12,181 bases of DNA. Source: an uncultured Bacteroidota bacterium (GTDB taxonomy: Bacteria; Bacteroidota; Bacteroidia; Chitinophagales; S012-47). The notes under the pieces are model-generated. The model was given only the letters and a program-made list of their open reading frames with translations. It was not told the origin of the DNA and did no database searches. A program made the translations under genes and the position numbers. Below are positions 1 to 6,896 of this stretch, in pieces (positions within the stretch are counted from its first letter, which is position 1; every line of letters begins with the position of its first letter). The DNA lies in the NCBI GenBank assembly GCA_913062655.1, contig CAJXXO010000051.1, positions 1 through 12,181 of the forward strand. The letters are read 5' to 3'.

Positions 1-1148
1 GCTTTGGCGTTGACCTGTTCGGAAAGGTGCACGGCGCTGGCGCAAACAGCATCGGAGATGTAAGTGGCCGAACCGCGATTGACTTTAAAAGGGTAGTGAT
101 AAACCGATTCGTCGCGCTCTACGCGACGGATGATGGTGTCCATTTGTCGGACGGCTTCTACCGGATAACGGCCTACGGAAGTTTCGCCAGATAACATCAC
201 CGCATCGGCGCCGTCGAGCACGGCGTTGGCGATGTCGTTGCTTTCAGCCCGGGTTGGTCGTGGATTTTCGATCATGCTCTCCATCATCTGCGTAGCGATA
301 ATCACCGGCTTCGACTTCTGAAGGCACTTCTCCACGATCTGCTTTTGAATAATGGGCACATCCTGCAACTTCATCTCCACTCCCAGGTCACCCCGCGCTA
401 TCATTATCGCATCGGTCTTGGCGATGATCTTGTCGATGTTAGTCACCGCCTGCGGTTTTTCGATTTTGGCGATGATTTTGGCGTGGCGGTCTTTATCATT
501 ATCACGGCTAAACTTGTGGATGTACTCCCGGATATTCATAATATCCTTCTCCGTCCGCACAAATGAGAGCGCCACCCAGTCCACATCCTGTTCGATGGCA
601 AACTCCAGGTCTTTCAGGTCTTTCTCCGTCAACGAGGGTAGTGATACATCAGCATTTGGTAGGTTGACCCCCTTATTGGAGCTAATGCGACCGGGCATCA
701 GCATTTTTACGGTGACTTCGGTGGTTTTATCGTTGTCCACCACCTCTACTTCCACCTTTCCATCATCTATCAGAATGGTATCACCGGTCACTACATCCAT
801 AGGGAACCCATCGTAGCTGATGGATACTTTTTCCCTTGTACCCACCTGACTGCGGTCAGTAGTAATAATAAAGGTGTCGCCTGCCGCCAGGTCAAAGTGA
901 TCCTTTTCGATCTTCCCCAATCGGATTTTTGGTCCTTGCAGGTCAGCTATGATAGCCACAGAAAAATTGTGATCGATATTGAGTTGTCGAATATGCTGTA
1001 TCAGTTCCGCCTTTTGCTCGTGGGTACCGTGCGAAAAATTGAGGCGGAAGGCATCTACCCCTGCTTCAATTAACTGTAAAATGGTATCCTGATCGCTGGA
1101 GGCCGGGCCCAGCGTGGCCAGTATTTTAGTCCGAGTGTAAGTCTTCAT
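1..1148 (-). CDS. pyk: Pyruvate kinase, 3' end outside the window
   Basis: Pyruvate kinase converts phosphoenolpyruvate and ADP to pyruvate and ATP, the last step of glycolysis, in the cytoplasm. Reading left from the ATG at 1148, 382 residues are visible with no stop before base 1; the family is usually about 475 residues, so most of the C-terminal regulatory domain is missing. Visible landmarks are KILATLGPAS near residues 8-17, FRLNFSHG at 34-41 (substrate and potassium site), ADLQGPKIRLGK, the AKIEKPQAV signature with catalytic Lys about 228, IARGDLGVEM (metal and phosphate site) and ATQMMESMIENPRPTRAE. A B domain lies between the two halves of the barrel. The start codon lies inside the 3' end of the IPExxxVDY gene (23-base overlap), so the two are probably co-transcribed and translationally coupled. 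Nothing looks broken. Identification is close to certain. Confidence 0.97.
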   Translation of the reverse strand, partial: MKTYTRTKILATLGPASSDQDTILQLIEAGVDAFRLNFSHGTHEQKAELIQHIRQLNIDHNFSVAIIADLQGPKIRLGKIEKDHFDLAAGDTFIITTDRSQVGTREKVSISYDGFPMDVVTGDTILIDDGKVEVEVVDNDKTTEVTVKMLMPGRISSNKGVNLPNADVSLPSLTEKDLKDLEFAIEQDVDWVALSFVRTEKDIMNIREYIHKFSRDNDKDRHAKIIAKIEKPQAVTNIDKIIAKTDAIMIARGDLGVEMKLQDVPIIQKQIVEKCLQKSKPVIIATQMMESMIENPRPTRAESNDIANAVLDGADAVMLSGETSVGRYPVEAVRQMDTIIRRVERDESVYHYPFKVNRGSATYISDAVCASAVHLSEQVNAK

Positions 1149-1572
1149 CGTCAAATATTAGGTTATGTTGGGACTGCAATGCTAAGGGATTTACCGGAAA
1201 AATTGTTTGTAGCTGGTTCATTCTCCGCATCTTTTCGATAACCGGAGCCTGCCAATCGCCCTCATCCCCTTTAATCAGCAACCAGCTATCCACTTTTTTG
1301 TATTCGGGCACCAGGAATTGTTTTCCCTGGGGGGTTTTGTTGAGCAACACGTAAAAGAGAAGATGGTCTACACCGTCATAGTAGCCATACCGTGTAAAGG
1401 CCGCCTCGCCTTGCTGTCGCGGGAGCGCTACTTTATGGTCGCGCAGTCGTCTCAAATCCAGCCCCGTCAGCTTGTTCAGGAAGTAGACGAGCCGATAGTC
1501 GCGCAATGGAGACACCAATGCCCATAAATGAAAGTCGGCAGCCAGGTCGAGTTGAAGGACTTTTTTTGCCAT
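1126..1572 (-). CDS. IPExxxVDY family small protein
   Basis: This is a 148-residue cytoplasmic protein without signal peptide or membrane segment. It matches the Bacteroidota IPExxxVDY family, whose biochemical role I do not know. The naming motif appears in variant form, VPEYKKVDSW at residues 88-97 (Val for Ile, Ser for Tyr), followed by LLIKGD; the C-terminal FPVNPL...HNLIF segment is also typical. The ATG at 1572 (MAKKVLQLDL) is preferred over a TTG 51 bases upstream, because family members start just before this segment and the longer form would run into the acpP promoter region. Its 3' end overlaps the start of pyruvate kinase by 23 bases, a pairing I recall as common in this phylum and suggestive of a link to central metabolism. 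It diverges from acpP across 146 bases; no convincing promoter was found for this side. Confidence 0.85.
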   Translation of the reverse strand: MAKKVLQLDLAADFHLWALVSPLRDYRLVYFLNKLTGLDLRRLRDHKVALPRQQGEAAFTRYGYYDGVDHLLFYVLLNKTPQGKQFLVPEYKKVDSWLLIKGDEGDWQAPVIEKMRRMNQLQTIFPVNPLALQSQHNLIFDDEDLHSD

Positions 1573-1626
1573 AAACAGAAGCGTAAAAGTAGCGAATAAA
1601 TTGCTGCATATCAGTCTATTCAAGGG

Positions 1627-1660
1627 TTTGCGGCCATCTAATTTTTATTACATAATTTTG
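1627..1660 (+). promoter_or_regulatory. Candidate Bacteroidota-type promoter for acpP-fabF-rnc
   Basis: TAATTTTG at 1653-1660 is a full match to the Bacteroidota -7 element TAnnTTTG, with TTTG at 1627-1630 as a -33 element 22 bases upstream, at the long end of the spacing range reported for flavobacterial promoters. Transcription would start near 1666, leaving a leader of about 50 bases before the acpP ATG. A weaker TTACTTTG lies at 1681-1688. Matches to such short motifs also arise by chance, so this is a candidate supported by its position. Confidence 0.5.
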
Positions 1661-1718
1661 CCCAGTAAATCGCAAATACCTTACTTTGCAGCTTAATTCA
1701 TAACCTAAAAGTTTAATC

Positions 1719-1955
1719 ATGGCTGACATTGCATCTCGCGTGAAAAAGATCATTATCGACAAACTGGGTGTAGATGAGAGCGAAGTCTCTCCAGAAGCCA
1801 GCTTTACTAATGATCTGGGTGCAGATTCTCTGGATACTGTAGAGCTGATTATGGAGTTCGAGAAGGAGTTCAACATCTCTATTCCAGATGAGCAAGCTGA
1901 GGGCATCACCACCGTTGGTGAGGCTATTGCTTACTTGGAACAAAACGTAAAATAA
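1719..1955 (+). CDS. acpP: Acyl carrier protein
   Basis: This is the 78-residue acidic carrier that holds growing acyl chains as thioesters on a 4'-phosphopantetheine arm during type II fatty acid synthesis in the cytoplasm; it also donates acyl chains to lipid A and phospholipid synthesis. The attachment motif is GADSLDTVELIMEFE, with the modified serine at residue 37, the standard position. Length, four-helix pattern and acidic second helix all agree with the family. The ATG at 1719 gives the usual N-terminus (MADIASRVKKII). It is the first gene of a probable acpP-fabF-rnc operon, with fabF only 14 bases downstream, and has a candidate promoter about 60 bases upstream. No Shine-Dalgarno sequence is seen, as is normal in Bacteroidota. 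Confidence 0.98.
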   Translation: MADIASRVKKIIIDKLGVDESEVSPEASFTNDLGADSLDTVELIMEFEKEFNISIPDEQAEGITTVGEAIAYLEQNVK

Positions 1956-1969
1956 ATCCCACCCCCTGC

Positions 1970-3220
1970 ATGAGTCTAAAAAGAGTGGTTGTCACCGGAT
2001 TGGGTGCTTTAACTCCTATTGGTAACACGGTTACCGATTTTTGGAATGGCTTGATGGCTGGCCAAAGTGGAGCAGCGCCCATCACCCTATTTGATGCGTC
2101 CAACTTCCGCACACGGTTTGCCTGTGAGGTAAAGGGCTTCAGCGCCCAAGACTATCTGGATCGGAAGGAGGCCCGCAAATTGGATCGCTTTGCCCAAATG
2201 GCACTGGTGGCCAGTGATCAGGCAATAGCAGATGCCAACCTGGATGATGAGTCGCTCAATAAAGACCGTATAGGGGTAATCTGGGCTTCAGGTATTGGGG
2301 GCATCGCTACCTTTGAAGACGAAGTGTCCAACTTCGCCACAGGTAACGGTGTGCCCCGTTTTAATCCCTTCTTCATTCCGAAGATGATCCTCGACATCGC
2401 GGCTGGGCATATATCCATTCGCCATGGCTATCGGGGTATCAATTACGCCACGGTATCAGCATGTGCCTCCTCCACTCATGCACTGATCGATGCTTTCAAC
2501 TACATACGCTTAGGCAAGGCCGATGCCATCGTTTGCGGTGGTGCAGAGGCGGCCATTACCTCTGGTGGTGTAGGTGGATTTAATGCCATGAAAGCGCTAT
2601 CCGAGCGCAACGACTCGCCAGAAACCGCCTCGCGACCATTCGATAAAGATCGTGATGGGTTTGTATTGGGTGAAGGCGCCTGTGGATTGGTGCTGGAAGA
2701 ATATGAGCACGCAAAAAAGAGAGGCGCGACTATTTATGCTGAAGTAGCCGGAGGCGGTATGACAGCAGATGCTCACCATATTACCGCTCCCCATCCAGAT
2801 GGGTTGGGGGCCATGAATGTGATGCGACTGGCATTGGAAGATGCCGCAATGAATGCGGAAGAAGTAAAGTACATCAATGTGCACGGTACCTCTACCCCGC
2901 TTGGTGACCTGGCAGAAGCCAAAGCCATTGAAGCCGTATTTGGGGATCATGCCTATGATCTGAATATTAGCTCTACCAAATCAATGACCGGGCACCTGTT
3001 AGGGGCAGCCGGTGCAGCGGAAGCGGTAGCATGTATTCTTTCGGTACACAACAGTGCCGTACCTCCGACCATCAACCACTTCACCGATGATGAGTCGTTC
3101 AATCCGAAATTGAATTTTACCTTCAACACCCCACAAGAGCGAGAAGTAAAGGCCGCCCTCAGTAACACCTTTGGGTTTGGGGGGCACAACGCCTCAATTA
3201 TTGTCAAAAAACTCCAGTAA
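1970..3220 (+). CDS. fabF: 3-oxoacyl-[acyl-carrier-protein] synthase II (FabF)
   Basis: FabF carries out decarboxylating condensation of malonyl-ACP with acyl-ACP, the chain-elongation step of type II fatty acid synthesis. The 416-residue length is typical. The catalytic triad is in place: Cys165 in TVSACASSTHA, His305 in NVHGTSTPLGD and His342 in SMTGHLLGAAGA. The C-terminal GFGGHNAS loop (403-409), which gates the active site, is also present, as are the N-terminal RVVVTGLGALTPIG strand and FDKDRDGFVLGEGA (224-237). Cys-His-His, rather than Cys-His-Asn, marks the condensing enzymes of the FabB/FabF class, and the sequence pattern favours FabF over FabB. The gene follows its partner acpP by 14 bases and is followed with no gap by rnc in the same reading frame. 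No sign of damage. Confidence 0.97.
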   Translation: MSLKRVVVTGLGALTPIGNTVTDFWNGLMAGQSGAAPITLFDASNFRTRFACEVKGFSAQDYLDRKEARKLDRFAQMALVASDQAIADANLDDESLNKDRIGVIWASGIGGIATFEDEVSNFATGNGVPRFNPFFIPKMILDIAAGHISIRHGYRGINYATVSACASSTHALIDAFNYIRLGKADAIVCGGAEAAITSGGVGGFNAMKALSERNDSPETASRPFDKDRDGFVLGEGACGLVLEEYEHAKKRGATIYAEVAGGGMTADAHHITAPHPDGLGAMNVMRLALEDAAMNAEEVKYINVHGTSTPLGDLAEAKAIEAVFGDHAYDLNISSTKSMTGHLLGAAGAAEAVACILSVHNSAVPPTINHFTDDESFNPKLNFTFNTPQEREVKAALSNTFGFGGHNASIIVKKLQ

Positions 3221-3946
3221 TTGACGTTTTTCCGCCAGTGGTATAACCGCCTTTTTTCTTCGCAGCGCACTTATGCCCGGAAAATTAGTCGATTGATTGG
3301 TTTCATGCCGGCCCGTTTGGCGCTGTACCAGACGGCTTTCACCCATGCCAGTGCTTCTCCTGAGGTAGGTTTTAACAATGAACGCCTGGAGCTGATTGGT
3401 GACGCCTTATTTGACGTGGTAGTTTCCGAATACCTCTACTTCAAGTACCCCTTCAAAAGTGAAGGCTTCCTCACAGAGATGCGGTCAAAGATTGTAAGCC
3501 GGAAAACGGTAAATCAACTGGCGCAAAAGATGGGTCTGCAAGATTTTATAGAAACGACCATGTCTGACAAAAATCTCCTCAACAGCTCTACCCTGGGTAA
3601 TGCCTTCGAGGCGCTCATTGGTGCAGTTTACTTCGACCTGGGCTTTGCACGCACCAAACGCTTTATTGAGCAACAGGTCATCCGGGTCCATTTTGACCTC
3701 GAAGAGTTGGAGTCTATGACCTTTAATTTTAAGAGTAAGCTGATTCAATATGGCCAGAAACATAACGTAACCATCGAATACCGTATGCTGAAGGAAGAAA
3801 GAACCAAGCACGGCAAGCGCTATACCATGGGGGTGTTTATGGATGATCAGCTCATGGCGCAGTCGAGTGCCCATAATAAAAAGCAAGCCGAGCAAACTGC
3901 CAGCAAAGAGTTGTACGAAAAGCTGGATTTGGCTAGCGATGCATAA
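3221..3946 (+). CDS. rnc: Ribonuclease III, TTG start abutting the fabF stop
   Basis: RNase III cleaves double-stranded RNA, maturing rRNA precursors and processing some mRNAs and antisense duplexes. The 241-residue protein has an N-terminal nuclease domain (about 20-160) with the signature NERLELIGDALFD (53-65; Glu57 and Asp61 are metal ligands) and LGNAFEALIGAVYFD (125-139; Glu130), then a divergent double-stranded RNA-binding domain (about 166-235). At residue 127 an Asn stands where E. coli has a catalytic Asp; I recall this Asn as common in Bacteroidota, so it does not imply inactivity. The start must be TTG at 3221: it is the first codon after the fabF TAA, in the same frame, and the next ATG (residue 29) would remove part of the first helix. 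Translation probably depends on ribosomes ending fabF. The 3' end overlaps the opposing GH3 gene by 14 bases. Confidence 0.94.
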   Translation: MTFFRQWYNRLFSSQRTYARKISRLIGFMPARLALYQTAFTHASASPEVGFNNERLELIGDALFDVVVSEYLYFKYPFKSEGFLTEMRSKIVSRKTVNQLAQKMGLQDFIETTMSDKNLLNSSTLGNAFEALIGAVYFDLGFARTKRFIEQQVIRVHFDLEELESMTFNFKSKLIQYGQKHNVTIEYRMLKEERTKHGKRYTMGVFMDDQLMAQSSAHNKKQAEQTASKELYEKLDLASDA

Positions 3947-5456
3947 AGGCCAGCATATCTTCCAATAGCTCACGTTCATTGGATAACCGGGGCACTTTGT
4001 TCTGCCCACCCAGCTTTCCCTTTGACTTAAGCCAGTTGTAAAAGAATTGTTTCGGTGCTACGTGTACTTTTGGCAGTTGCAGGGCCATGTCGTTCCTGCG
4101 CTTTGCCTCGTAGTCACTATTCAAGCCTTGCAATACCGCATCTAGCTGACGTGTAAAGGCCTCTACATCTGCGGGTGGGTCATCAAACTCAATAATCCAT
4201 TCATGTCCACCCTTACCACCCGTATCCGTAAAGTACATGGGGCCGGCAGTATAATCTTTCACCCGCACCCCAGATTGCTTTGAGGCTTCCAGAATAGCTT
4301 TGTCGGTATTGTCTACAATCACCTCTTCACCAAAAGCATTGATAAAAAACTTGGTTCGGCCAGAGACCTTGATGCGGAAGGGGTAGAGGGAGGTAAACTG
4401 AATGGTATCGCCTATCAGATAGCGCCACAAGCCGGCATTGGTGCTGATGACTAGTGCATAGTTTTTATCCAGTTCCACCTGATTGAGCTGTACCGTTTTG
4501 GGGTGCGCCTTGCCATACTCATCCATTGGCATAAACTCATAGAATATACCGTAATCGAGCATCAAGAGCATTTCAGGGTTGTAGAGCGAATGCTGAATAC
4601 CAAAGAAGCCCTCCGAGGCATTGTAGGTCTCCATGTACCACATATCCTCTTTCCGAATCAACTGCTTGAATTGTTCCCGGTAAGGTGTAAAGCTGACGCC
4701 ACCATGTATGTATAGCTCTATATTGGGCCAGATGTCGGCCAGGTTATCCTTGCCGGTCATCTCAAAGAGCTTCTCAATCAGTACCACAGTCCAGGTAGGT
4801 ACACCGGCAATATGGGTAATATTTCGCTTGACCGTCTCTTCTGCCATCCGGTTGATCTTCTCCTCATAATCCTCGAGCAGTGTCACCTTCAAGCTGGGCG
4901 TTTTGATGATCTGCGCCAGCAGCGGCATATTGCGCATCAGCACAGCCGACACATCACCGAAGTGCGCCTTTTCATTCAGCTTGTTGACTTGTGTGCTACC
5001 CCCCATTACAATACCTCGTCCGGTAAAGACATTGTTGTTGGGGTTGTTGTGGCAGTAGAGTGCCATCACATCCCGGCCGGCCTTGAAGTGGCAATCGTCC
5101 AGAGCTTCCTGGCTAACGGGTATAAACTTACTCTTATCAGCCGTGGTACCGCTCGACTTGGCAAACCACTTGATTTCGGTGGGCCAGAGTACGTTTTGCT
5201 CACCATTGATCAACCGGTCGATCTTCGGTTTCAAATCAGGATAGGTGCTTATGGGCACCCGTTCTTTGAACTGCTGAAGATTGGTTATTGAGGCATACCC
5301 ATGCTTTTTGCCCCACTCTGTATCCTTGGCCATATCAATCAGGTAATGAAATACCTCCTCCTGCGCTCGCTCCGGCTGATTGACAAACTGCTCAATCTGC
5401 GGAATGCGCTGCTTCATAAACCAGGAAATAATGTTGTTGATCAGCCCTATGGCCAT
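3933..5456 (-). CDS. GH3-family adenylate-forming enzyme (acyl-acid amidosynthetase-like)
   Basis: This 507-residue cytoplasmic protein belongs to the GH3 superfamily, named for plant enzymes that adenylate carboxylic acid hormones and join them to amino acids. Bacterial members in Bacteroidota are common but their substrates are mostly unknown. Visible motifs are the ATP-phosphate loop FAKSSGTTADKSKF (98-111), the nucleotide-binding YNASEGFFGIQ (278-288) and WRYLIGDTIQF (344-354), followed by the hinge region IKVSGRTKFFINAFGEEV (362-379) and a C-terminal cap domain ending near the tail. Together these suggest an active adenylating enzyme. The ATG at 5456 (MAIGLINNIISWFMKQRI) is chosen because this N-terminus is typical; a 28-residue extension upstream would start inside a terminator hairpin and reads unlike protein. 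It sits alone, separated from the lipoprotein genes by that terminator, and its 3' end overlaps rnc. Acceptor and acid substrates cannot be inferred. Confidence 0.92.
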   Translation of the reverse strand: MAIGLINNIISWFMKQRIPQIEQFVNQPERAQEEVFHYLIDMAKDTEWGKKHGYASITNLQQFKERVPISTYPDLKPKIDRLINGEQNVLWPTEIKWFAKSSGTTADKSKFIPVSQEALDDCHFKAGRDVMALYCHNNPNNNVFTGRGIVMGGSTQVNKLNEKAHFGDVSAVLMRNMPLLAQIIKTPSLKVTLLEDYEEKINRMAEETVKRNITHIAGVPTWTVVLIEKLFEMTGKDNLADIWPNIELYIHGGVSFTPYREQFKQLIRKEDMWYMETYNASEGFFGIQHSLYNPEMLLMLDYGIFYEFMPMDEYGKAHPKTVQLNQVELDKNYALVISTNAGLWRYLIGDTIQFTSLYPFRIKVSGRTKFFINAFGEEVIVDNTDKAILEASKQSGVRVKDYTAGPMYFTDTGGKGGHEWIIEFDDPPADVEAFTRQLDAVLQGLNSDYEAKRRNDMALQLPKVHVAPKQFFYNWLKSKGKLGGQNKVPRLSNERELLEDMLAFMHR

Positions 5457-5519
5457 GGCCTTTTCATTTACGCACGAAAATACACAATGACAATTGGGAT
5501 TTGGTGTCCGTAAGCCTAC

Positions 5520-5548
5520 AAAAAAGGGCTGTGTCGCCACAACCCTTT
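5520..5548 (-). terminator. Intrinsic terminator after lipoprotein LP1
   Basis: On the minus strand an 11-bp stem (AAAGGGTTGTG pairing with CACAGCCCTTT, one G-U pair) closes a GCGA loop of the stable GNRA type and is followed by six T. It lies 26 bases after the LP1 stop codon and ends the ECF/lipoprotein block before the GH3 gene. The plus strand lacks a long T run, so it works in one direction. Confidence 0.88.
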
Positions 5549-5574
5549 ACTATCACCCAACTGGAAATCAGGCA

Positions 5575-6279
5575 TTAATCGTCATAGGAATAGATCACAT
5601 CGTCTATGGCATCCTCTATCTTATCGGCCAGTGCTTGGTTGCCATCCGGGTCATTATCATGAATTTCGATGAGACCATCTCCATTGCCATCTTTGGCTTG
5701 TGTAAGGTCTATGGTACCACTGGCTGCACCAAATAATTGTGTCAGATCAAATTCTACATTCAATATGACATCCTTTGCACGGTCAATGTTTAGCGTAGAC
5801 CCATTTTCAAATTCCACCTCTACTTCGTACTCTTCATCTGTAAAGAAGATGAAAGGGGTACCATCAATATCACCGGTCACTTCAATGGATTTATCGTACA
5901 TATCGCTTTGTGTGTCCTCCACATCATCAATCTCAAATTCAATTTCATCATATACCCCAGCCGGCAATTCAACATCTGCCAATAGGGCCGTCATGGAAGC
6001 CCCATTATCCAGTAAGTCAACGGTGAATGGACCCGCCAGCTCAACGTCATCATAGACATCATCGTCACCATAATTATCATCGTCATCATCGTATTCGATC
6101 TCCACTTCCTCCACATTCACGGTAAAGGCATCCAGGGTTACCCCTGACTGTATCTTCCCGGTAGGATTATAGGTGGCGGTAAAGGCGATGGCAGTCGTCC
6201 CATCAAACTGATCTTGTGTGCAACTAATAGCGACAAGCGCAATAAAAGCAGATAGTACAATAACAGGTAGCTTCTTCAT
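5575..6279 (-). CDS. Asp/Glu-rich lipoprotein LP1, DUF4382-like, with EF-hand-like loop
   Basis: The 234-residue product begins with a lipoprotein signal peptide (MKKLPVIVLSAFIALVAISC, acylated Cys20), so it should be exported and anchored in the envelope. Function unknown. The mature part is beta-strand-like and very acidic, with an Asp run at 64-68 and more at 72-78. The stretch FTVDLLDNG...ELPAGVYDEIEF (85-115) resembles DUF4382-type domains and matches the LPQGVYDYLRITF segment of LP3. Near the C-terminus, DGNGDGLIEIHD (197-208) fits a calcium-binding EF-hand or dockerin-type loop (Asp197, Asn199, Asp201, Asp208). The ATG at 6279 is used because a longer form would have no signal peptide at its start and would run across the promoter and terminator upstream. 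It has its own ECF-type promoter at 6320-6349 and a terminator after it. Calcium binding at the cell surface is an inference. Confidence 0.85.
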   Translation of the reverse strand: MKKLPVIVLSAFIALVAISCTQDQFDGTTAIAFTATYNPTGKIQSGVTLDAFTVNVEEVEIEYDDDDDNYGDDDVYDDVELAGPFTVDLLDNGASMTALLADVELPAGVYDEIEFEIDDVEDTQSDMYDKSIEVTGDIDGTPFIFFTDEEYEVEVEFENGSTLNIDRAKDVILNVEFDLTQLFGAASGTIDLTQAKDGNGDGLIEIHDNDPDGNQALADKIEDAIDDVIYSYDD

Positions 6280-6319
6280 TGTGATGGTATTTTTAATCGT
6301 AAAAAGATGTGTTCGCTTA

Positions 6320-6349
6320 TAGGACGTACCTTTTCTCAAAGGGTTGGAA
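6320..6349 (-). promoter_or_regulatory. Predicted ECF sigma promoter of LP1
   Basis: TTCCAACCCTTT (6338-6349), 11 bases, then CGTCCTA (6320-6326), read on the minus strand. AAC to CGTC is 16 bases, the classical spacing of ECF -35 and -10 elements. The LP1 ATG is 41 bases beyond the -10 element. The same element precedes LP2 and LP3. As a terminator separates it from LP2, LP1 expression should depend on this site. Confidence 0.8.
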
Positions 6350-6355
6350 TAGGAC

Positions 6356-6388
6356 AAAAAAAAGTCCTCCGCAGAGGACATTTTTTTT
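6356..6388 (-). terminator. Strong intrinsic terminator after LP2
   Basis: GTCCTC-TGCG-GAGGAC followed by eight T on the minus strand, preceded by eight A, so the A and T tracts can extend the stem. The LP2 stop codon (6387-6389) lies at its edge. The symmetry means it could also stop plus-strand transcripts. It insulates LP1 from upstream transcription. Confidence 0.9.
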
Positions 6389-6818
6389 ACTTCACAAATA
6401 CCAGCTCATCCCGCCCTACCAGTTCGGGGTCGTATAGCGACATTCGGTTGTTGGATAATTCATCGAAATACCAGTCTTCTTCCATGTCTTGCAACTGGTC
6501 GGGTCCGTTGTCAAAAAAGAGGTACAACTCCTTACCTCTTCGATCATCATCATCTTCTTCCACGTACCACGAGCCGTTGTATTGGGTACCGTTGTTATCG
6601 GCCACCAAGGTGCCATTCTCCTGAAAATCGAAGGTCCAACCGGAGAAAAAGCCGGTGTAGTTGTCATCGTCATCTACAAAACGATCAACTGTCCAGACAT
6701 GACCACCGATCTGGTCATTAACCTCCTGCACAGAAAGATCCGCTAGTACTTGATTGTTGTTACAACTGACGGCAAATAAACCAGCCAAAAGGAAAGAAAA
6801 ACGGGTCCACTTGTTCAT
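6387..6818 (-). CDS. Small acidic lipoprotein LP2, lipocalin-like
   Basis: The 143-residue product has a signal peptide ending in LFAVSC (acylated Cys19) followed by CNNNQ, so it is a predicted envelope lipoprotein. Function unknown. The mature part looks like a small beta-barrel: WTVDRFVDDDDNYTGFFSG, then WTFDFQENGTLVA, then NGSWYVEEDDDD, then LYLFFDNG and DWYFDEL. This order (W-strand, tip, F-F-x-NGT strand, G-x-W strand) recalls lipocalin-like lipoproteins common in Bacteroidota. Two acidic turns, Asp49-52 and Glu87-Asp92, could bind cations. An ATG 12 bases upstream (6830) is an alternative start; 6818 gives the more ordinary signal peptide (MNKWTRF). It lies 78 bases after the anti-sigma gene with its own ECF-type promoter between them, and its stop codon touches a terminator. 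Readthrough from the anti-sigma operon is also possible. Confidence 0.82.
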   Translation of the reverse strand: MNKWTRFSFLLAGLFAVSCNNNQVLADLSVQEVNDQIGGHVWTVDRFVDDDDNYTGFFSGWTFDFQENGTLVADNNGTQYNGSWYVEEDDDDRRGKELYLFFDNGPDQLQDMEEDWYFDELSNNRMSLYDPELVGRDELVFVK

Positions 6819-6858
6819 GTAGTATTGCATTTTACGGTTAGTGATTATTCGTTTTGCT

Positions 6859-6888
6859 TAAGACGCAGTTTTCGGCAAAGGGTTGGAA
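6859..6888 (-). promoter_or_regulatory. Predicted ECF sigma promoter of LP2
   Basis: TTCCAACCCTTT (6877-6888), 11 bases, then CGTCTTA (6859-6865) on the minus strand: AAC-N16-CGTC. It starts 8 bases after the anti-sigma stop codon, and the LP2 start is about 30-40 bases downstream. No terminator is visible between the anti-sigma gene and LP2, so LP2 can be made from this site and from readthrough. Confidence 0.8.
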
Positions 6889-6896
6889 AGAAACAC

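Noticed and set aside
345..816. Open frames on the plus strand over the left end
   Set aside because: They run antisense to a clearly conserved pyruvate kinase and their translations look like shadow sequence.
2801..2810. GGGTTGGGG in fabF as a reverse-strand ECF site
   Set aside because: It is inside a conserved coding region, lacks the flanking bases and has no paired -10 element.
5457..5540. N-terminal extension of the GH3 gene
   Set aside because: It would begin inside the LP1 terminator stem, and family members start at MAIG-type sequence.
5540..5548. CAACCCTTT on the plus strand as a fourth ECF -35 element
   Set aside because: It is one arm of the terminator hairpin, and no CGTC follows at the fixed spacing.
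6280..6381. Longer start for LP1
   Set aside because: The extension covers a promoter and a terminator and would bury the signal peptide.
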